DNA of 64,000 nucleotides from Cladorhizidae sp. MBARI D1340-BT2 (Eukaryota; Porifera; Demospongiae; Poecilosclerida; Cladorhizidae), in NCBI GenBank assembly GCA_028752905.1, contig JAQNBH010000002.1, positions 39,003,776 to 39,067,775 on the forward strand, in the 5' to 3' direction. Positions 58,104-64,000 of the stretch are shown here, piece after piece (position 1 is the first letter of the stretch; each line of letters begins with the position of its first letter). A model generated the notes under the pieces. It made no database searches. It saw nothing but the letters and a program-made list of their open reading frames with translations, and was not told where the DNA came from. The position numbers and the translations under genes are program-made.

Positions 58104-58254
58104 TGATGTTTCATTTTTCCCCCGCCTTTATTTTGGGTGTGTCAAAACCAGACTTGATCCGGTGTGATTAAGATTATTGAAAAATGTCTACTTTTGTCTC
58201 TTGTGAAATACTACGTTAAGACAAACGATTTTCTTCATTTACCAACTGCTAAAG
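58104..58254 (+). repeat. 5' LTR
   Basis: Begins TGATGTTTCATTTTTCCCC and ends ACCAACTGCTAAAG. Differs from the 3' LTR by a ~6-base indel near AAGACAAACG and a few substitutions, so the insertion is relatively young. Confidence 0.9.
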
Positions 58255-58272
58255 TGGTGACCCCGACTAGTC
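58255..58272 (+). other. Primer-binding site
   Basis: TGGTGACCCCGACTAGTC directly follows the 5' LTR. A TGG start is typical for pairing with the CCA end of a tRNA; the tRNA identity is not assigned. Confidence 0.7.
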
Positions 58273-58290
58273 GCATCGTTTCTTGTGATT

Positions 58291-59004
58291 ATGGACCCTC
58301 CAGCAACTGCCGTATCCGTTGCTGCGGTAGCAGTCAAGCTTCCAGCATTTGAACCCATCGACCCTGAATTGTGTACATCCAGTGCGAGGCTCAGTTTGGG
58401 ATTAAGAATGTTACAGTAGATCAAACGAAGTACTACTATGTGGTGGCAGCTTTGGATGCAGTCGTCCAGCGACGCATTAAGTAGACACTTATGGCCCTCC
58501 CGTGGCTGACAAATTCGAAAACTTGAAGCAAGTCCTTTTAGCCACCTATGGGCTTTCAGATGAACAGAAAGTGGACACAATTTTGGACGCTGGTTCTCTG
58601 GGTGACATGAAACCTTCCGACATGTTGGCTTTCATGCGTGGTCTGGAAGGAACGGCCCTTTTTAAGCAGGTGTGGTTTCGTACATTCCCCATTGAGCTAC
58701 GGAAACAAGTGGCAAGTACAGGTCTAACTGCCCTTGATGATATTGCGAAGAGAGCAGACCACATTCAGGAGTGTCTCAAGCTTGAGCAACTAGCTGCTGT
58801 AGTTACGTCCCTGAAAAGTTCAGCTACTTCTCATAGTCATCAACAGGGAACCCAACCTCGAGTGCATGGAGCCAACAGAGGAAAGCGACAAGTGGTTTTC
58901 GCGAAGTTGTGTGCTTACCATGCAAAATTTGGAGCTAAAGCACACAAGTGTGTACCACCCTCAGGCCTGCTCCTGGAACGATTCCGTTGCAGCCATCAAT
59001 GTTG
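58291..59004 (+). pseudogene. gag polyprotein remnant
   Basis: Starts with an ATG at 58291 (MDPPATAVSVAAVAVKLPAF), then changes frame at about 58360. A long frame at 58502-59004 follows, with PVADKFENLKQVLLATYGLS, a MKPSDMLAFMRGLEG stretch and FRTFPIELRKQVAS, typical of Gypsy-type capsid regions. It ends with CAYHAKFGAKAHKCVPP, a degenerate zinc-knuckle-like segment. An in-frame stop near 58480 adds to the damage. Confidence 0.75.
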
Positions 59005-59019
59005 ATGTATCGGGAGACG

Positions 59020-61279
59020 AGGAGGAGAATGAAGTAGTAAGTCCTTCTAGAAACTATGTACTACATGTTTGGGACTGTGCTTCGGGTTATAAATTTTTGG
59101 TAGACTCAGGGGCACAAGTCAGTGTTATCCCAGCTTCTGGCAATGATAAACATACTCCCCCTAAGGGTCCTGCCCTTCAGGCTGTGAATGGATCATCCAT
59201 TCATACTTTTGGAATGCGTACTGTAACCATTTTAAGCACTTCACTTGGAATTTTGTCGTTGCAGAGGTTAGCTAACCATTACTTGGAGCTGATTTCACGG
59301 TTTGGTCATTAATCGTTTCAAATGCATTTTTGGAGTAACTGCAATTAAAATTTCTGGGCCACCATGTCGACTTATATGGGGCATCCCCATTGCCAGAAAA
59401 GGTGAAGGCCATTTTGGATTTCCCACAACCCAAGACAGTTAATGGCATGCAGGAGTTTTTGGGAATGATAAATTTTTATCACCGTTTTGTTCCCAAGGCA
59501 GCACCATCATGCAACCTCTTTTTGCCTGTACAAAAGGAAAGGCAAAGATGATGGAATGGTCCAAGGACATGGTGGCTGCTTTTTCAGGGGCTTTGGCAGC
59601 TGCCACACTGCTAGTCCATCCTCGTACGACAGCTCCAACTTCCATCACCGTGGATGCCTCAAACATAGCAGTGGGGGGAGTTTTGGAACAGCTATAAGAT
59701 GAGTGGAGAGCAATAGCCTTTTTCAGTCGGCAACTACGCCCTCCAGAAACTAGGTACAGTGCCTTTGCGGGAACTGCTGGCTCTATACCTCACCATTCGC
59801 CATTTCCGACTTTTTGAAAGGCCGTGATTTTGTAGCATATTCAGACTACAAACCCCTTACATTTGCTTTTGCTAAGGTATCAGACCCATGGTCGCCACGC
59901 CAACAACTTCACTTAGCCTACATTTCTGAGTTCACAACCAATGTGCGGCACATTGCTGGCAAAGATAATAATCATGTGGCAGATGCTCTTTCTCGTGCAA
60001 TCGTCAATGCACTGAGCTTGGGATTGCTTTCTCAGAGTTAGCAGCTGCACAACGAGTGGGTAGTGAAATGAATGCCTAACGAACAGCTATCACCGGACTC
60101 CAGTTGGAAGATGTGTATTATGGACCCACCCAGGATTTCATGCTGTGTGACACATCTTCGGGTCAACCCCGTCCAATGGTACTGGAGACGTAAAGTTTTT
60201 GAAGCCATACATGATCTCCACCCTTCCATACGTGCAACTCGCAAGCTTTTGGCAGCCAGATTTGTTTGGCATGGGATGTCTAAGCAAGTTGGGGAATGGG
60301 CCAAGGCTTGTGTTGCCTGCCAACTTTCCAAGGTCCAAAGACATGTGAACCTTTAAGGTCCCTCACAGACGGTTTGATCACATTCACGTTGACTTAGTTC
60401 ACCATTGTGGATCGTTTTACTCGGTGGCCCAAAGCAATTCCTCTTGCTGACATGACAGCTCTTTCCTGTGCTTGTGCTCTTATTTCTCAGTGTATTGCAA
60501 GGTTCGGTGTGCCTGCACATATCTCCTCAGATCGAGGGGCACAATTCACCTCTGAGTTATGGGCAGCTGTCGGTAAACTTCTTGGGACTCAACATCATCG
60601 CACTACTGCATACCACCCTCAAGCCAACGGATTGGTGGAACGTTTTCATCGCCATCTGAAATCAGCTTTGCGTGCAAGGCTGCAAGGCCCTAACTGGTTA
60701 GATGCGTTACCGTGGGTTTTGTTAGGCATACGCACTGCTCCCAAGGAAGATTTGGACTCATCCTCAGCAGAACTCGTTCATGGTTCTCCTCTCACAGTAC
60801 CTCTCACCATCTGCAGCACCAAGTACACACACCATTCCTTCCAGCACTTCGGGAGAAGGTCCAGGGTTTAGCACCAGTCCCTACTTCTCGACACGTTTTT
60901 CACTCGTTTTCCATTCCCCCAGATCTTATCACAAGTGCTTTTGTTTTTGTGCGTCAAGATACACATCGTACACCACTGCAAAAACCATAATTATGTTGGA
61001 CCTTTCAAGGTTTTGGAGACTGGGAATAAAACCTTCAAGTTGGACATGGGTGGAAAGCAAGAAATAATCTCCATTGATCGGCTGAAACCAGCACATCTGG
61101 ACATCGACTGCCCAGTGCAAGTGGCAGTCCCTCTTCGACGTGGTCGCCCACCTACCCGCCATCAACCTGATAAAGCCTCGACCTACCATACTACACCAAC
61201 TCCAGTTCAACCAATTGCACCGACAGTTGCCGCCCCAACAGTGTGTACTCGGCTTGGCCGCGAAGTTGTGCGACCATAA
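59020..61279 (+). pseudogene. pol remnant: protease, RT thumb, RNase H, integrase; RT core deleted
   Basis: The aspartic protease motif LVDSGAQVSVIPAS is at about 59095-59140. At about 59300 the sequence jumps from the protease/RT linker to the RT thumb (GHHVDLYGASPLPEKVKAIL, 59355-59415), so the RT fingers and palm including the YxDD box are missing. RNase H follows (TVDASNIAVGGVLEQL; YSDYKPLTFAF; AGKDNNHVADALSRA). The integrase zinc finger is at 60210-60345 (H...H...CVACQLSK). The integrase core at 60400-60790 has the D, D, E residues in VDRFTRWPKA, SSDRGAQFTS and NGLVERFHRH. A GPF...SIDRLKPAH C-terminal module is at 60985-61095. Multiple frame changes and stops mean it is not functional. 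Confidence 0.85.
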
Positions 61280-61362
61280 TGTTACTCCTAATGAACGAAC
61301 AGTCTCTTCCCACATGAACTTTTGTGTGTATTTTATTATTTTTGTTCAAGTCAGAGTTTCTG

Positions 61363-61381
61363 TGGGGGGGGGGGGGGGGAA
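61363..61381 (+). other. Polypurine tract
   Basis: A run of about 17 G residues with terminal GAA immediately before the 3' LTR, in the position of the plus-strand primer of LTR elements. Confidence 0.7.
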
Positions 61382-61526
61382 TGATGTTTCATTTCCCCCC
61401 CGCCTTTATTTTGGGTGTGTCAAAACCAGACTTGATCCGGTGTGATTAAGATTATTGAAAAATGTCTACTTTTGTCTCTTGTGAAATACTACGCTAAAGA
61501 TTTTCTTCATTTACCAACTGCTAAAG
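61382..61526 (+). repeat. 3' LTR
   Basis: TGATGTTTCATTTCCCCCCC to TTTACCAACTGCTAAAG; near-identical to the 5' LTR. Confidence 0.9.
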
Positions 61527-61744
61527 GACTACAAAAAAGTTACTTTCTTCTCAAGATAACATCTTGTGTGCATCAAGGGTGTGGTCTTGGGGGCTAGAGG
61601 TGTCTTGATCCGCTGAGCCGGTGATGGTCTAGGACTTGCTTTAAGGACAGCTATAAGCCATCATCACAGAAGCAGCTCTTGGCATTGGCAACCATTTTGT
61701 TGGGAGATGTCTGTGCACGCACTTTCCTAGCTGTGTATACATGT

Positions 61745-63714
61745 AGTGTTTAGTAGGTCTGTGATGATGGCCCCTGGCTGTGTGTACATGCAGTGTTATA
61801 GTAGGTCAGTGATGGTGGCCCCTAGCTGTGTGTACATGCAGTGTTATAGTAGGTCAGTGATGGTGGCCCCTAGCTGTGTGTACATGCAGTGTTATAGTAG
61901 GTCAGTGATGGTGGCCCCTAGATGTGTGTACATGCAGTGTTATAGTAGGTCAGTGATGGTGGCCCCTAGCTGTGTGTACATGCAGTGTTATAGTAGGTCA
62001 GTGATGGTGGCCCCTAGCTGTGTGTACATGCAGTGTTATAGTAGGTCAGTGATGGTGGCCCCTAGCTGTGTGTACATGCAGTGTTATAGTAGGTCAGTGA
62101 TGGTGGCCCCTAGCTGTGTGTACATGCAGTGTTATAGTAGGTCAGTGATGGTGGCCCCTAGCTGTGTGTACATGCAGTGTTATAGTAGGTCAGTGATGGT
62201 GGCCCCTAGCTGTGTGTACATGCAGTGTTATAGTAGGTCAGTGATGGTGGCCCCTAGCTGTGTGTACATGCAGTGTTATAGTAGGTCAGTGATGGTGGCC
62301 CCTAGCTGTGTGTACATGCAGTGTTATAGTAGGTCAGTGATGGTGGCCCCTAGCTGTGTGTACATGCAGTGTTATAGTAGGTCAGTGATGGTGGTCCCTG
62401 GCTGTGTGTACATGCAGTGTTATAGCAGGTCAGTGATGGTGGCCCCTAGCTGTGTGTACATGCAGTGTTATAGTAGGTCAGTGATGGTGGCCCCTAGCTG
62501 TGTGTACATGCAGTGTTATAGTAGGTCAGTGATGGTGGCCCCTAGCTGTGTGTACATGCAGTGTTATAGTAGGTCAGTGATGGTGGCCCTAGCTGTGTGT
62601 ACATGCAGTGTTATAGTAGGTCAGTGATGGTGGCCCCTAGCTGTGTGTACATGCAGTGTTATAGTAGGTCAGTGATGGTGGCCCCTAGCTGTGTGTACAT
62701 GCAGTGTTATAGTAGGTCAGTGATGGTGGCCCCTAGCTGTGTGTACATGCAGTGTTATAGTAGGTCAGTGATGGTGGCCCCTAGCTGTGTGTACATGCAG
62801 TGTTATAGTAGGTCAGTGATGGTGGCCCCTAGCTGTGTGTACATGCAGTGTTATAGTAGGTCAGTGATGGTGCCCCCTAGCCGTGTGTACATGCAGTGTT
62901 ATAGTAGGTCAGTGATGGTGGCCCCTAGCTGTGTGTACATGCAGTGTTATAGTAGGTCAGTGATGGTGGCCCCTAGATGTGTGTACATGCAGTGTTATAG
63001 TAGGTCAGTGATGGTGGCCCCTAGCTGTGTGTACATGCAGTGTTATAGTAGGTCAGTGATGGTGGCCCCTAGCTGTGTGTACATGCAGTGTTATAGTAGG
63101 TCAGTGATGGTGGCCCCTAGCTGTGTGTACATGCAGTGTTATAGTAGGTCAGTGATGGTGGCCCCTAGCTGTGTGTACATGCAGTGTTATAGCAGGTCAG
63201 TGATGGTGGCCCCTAGCTGTGTGTACATGCAGTGTTATAGTAGGTCAGTGATGGTGGCCCCTAGCTGTGTGTACATGCAGTGTTATAGTAGGTCAGTGAT
63301 GGTGGCCCCTAGCTGTGTGTACATGCAGTGTTATAGTAGGTCAGTGATGGTGGCCCTAGCTGTGTGTACATGCAGTGTTATAGTAGGTCAGTGATGGTGG
63401 CCCCTAGCTGTGTGTACATGCAGTGTTATAGTAGGTCAGTGATGGTGGCCCCTAGCTGTGTGTACATGCAGTGTTATAGTAGGTCAGTGATGGTGGCCCC
63501 TAGCTGTGTGTACATGCAGTGTTATAGTAGGTCAGTGATGGTGGCCCCTAGCTGTGTGTACATGCAGTGTTATAGCAGGTCAGTGATGGTGGCCCCTAGC
63601 TGTGTGTACATGCAGTGTTATAGCAGTTCAGTAATGGTGGCCCCTAGCTGTGTGTACATGCAGTGTTATAGTAGGTCAGTAATGGTGGCCCCTAGCTGTG
63701 TGTACATGCAGTGT
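61745..63714. repeat. Minisatellite, 48-bp unit, about 41 copies
   Basis: The unit contains CCTAGCTGTGTGTACATGCA, then GTGTTATAGTAGGTCAGTGA and TGGTGGCC. It is extremely homogeneous. Two units have a one-base deletion (GGCCCTAG, at about 62586 and 63353), at equivalent places about 767 bases (16 units) apart, pointing to block duplication. Confidence 0.97.
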
Positions 63715-64000
63715 TTGAGCCTCCATCAGGGCTAGGCTAGACAGAGGAGCCTAGCTCCACACTGAGCCTGCATCAGGGCTAGGCTAGACAGAGGAGCCTA
63801 GCTCCACACTGAGCCTCCATCAGGGCTAGGCTAGACAGAGGAGCCTAGCTCCACACTGAGCCTCCATCAGGGCTAGGCTAGACAGAGGAGCCTAGCTCCA
63901 CACTGAGCCTTCATCAGGGCTAGGCTAGACAGAGGAGCCTAGCTCCACACTGAGCCTCCATCAGGGCTAGGCTAGACAGAGGAGCCTAGCTCCACACTGA
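63715..64000. repeat. Minisatellite, 47-bp unit, 6 copies to the window edge
   Basis: The unit contains GAGCCTCCATCAGGGCTAGG, then CTAGACAGAGGAGCCTAGCT and CCACACT. It directly abuts the 48-bp array and continues off the right edge. Confidence 0.95.

Larger units (their letters stand above)
58104..61526 (+). mobile_element. Gypsy/Ty3-like LTR retrotransposon, internally deleted
   Basis: Two ~150-bp direct repeats (58104-58254 and 61382-61526) flank gag, protease, RNase H and integrase remnants in Gypsy order (integrase after RNase H). A TGG-starting primer-binding site directly follows the 5' LTR, and a G-run polypurine tract precedes the 3' LTR. At 3.4 kb it is shorter than a usual Gypsy element because the RT core is missing. 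The coding regions have several frame changes and stops. No target-site duplication is clear. Confidence 0.9.

Overview
This is metazoan nuclear DNA: genes are broken by GT-AG introns and embedded in very abundant minisatellites and transposon debris. Two conserved housekeeping genes and one innate-immune gene can be read. The NLR gene combines death-fold modules, an Ig-like domain and NACHT, and the intergenic DNA is full of repeats; together these suggest an invertebrate, with a demosponge as my best but unproven guess. No prokaryotic signals (operons, Shine-Dalgarno sites, CRISPR) and no tRNA or rRNA genes were seen. || Layout. 1-390 (minus): end of a CDC6-like AAA+ exon running off the left edge, frame-broken at Walker A. 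490-1515: four 254-bp tandem repeats, each with a perfect hairpin. 2336-9912: a 7.6-kb array of a 54-bp minisatellite. 9.9-17.5 kb: a transposon graveyard with an inverted repeat carrying telomere-like TAGGGC runs, two hAT remnants, a LINE reverse-transcriptase remnant and a duplicated intron/minisatellite block. 17.7-20.7 kb: TTA/TAC microsatellite, poly-C tracts, and 30-bp and 25-bp minisatellites. || 21036-37916 (plus): a complete 12-exon API5 gene (530 codons, all splice phases compatible). Most of its introns are filled by minisatellites, including a 4.5-kb array of a 21-bp unit in intron 8. 37.9-43.5 kb: AT-rich DNA and 27-bp and 84-bp minisatellites. 43571-46456: a degenerate hAT transposon with recognisable ends. 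46.5-51.8 kb: AT-rich satellite with an embedded LINE RT fragment, then a 36-bp minisatellite. || 51946-57450 (minus): an NLR-type receptor gene (CARD-like, Death, Ig-like, NACHT, short LRR; 918 codons after splicing). Its NACHT coding sequence is interrupted by a 2745-bp inverted-repeat element (53097-55841) flanked by a 3-bp duplication. The element carries, on the opposite strand, a two-exon gene for a PIN/FEN-like putative nuclease with a cysteine-rich tail. The junctions form splice sites whose use would remove the element and one copy of the duplication exactly, restoring the NLR frame. This is the most interesting object in the window: an apparently unnamed DNA transposon family acting as an intron. 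A 23-bp array containing ACCACA cores lies just upstream of the NLR start codon. || 58104-61526 (plus): a short Gypsy-like LTR retrotransposon lacking the core of its RT. 61.7-64 kb: 48-bp and 47-bp minisatellites. The host genes are independent; no operon-like cooperation is implied.
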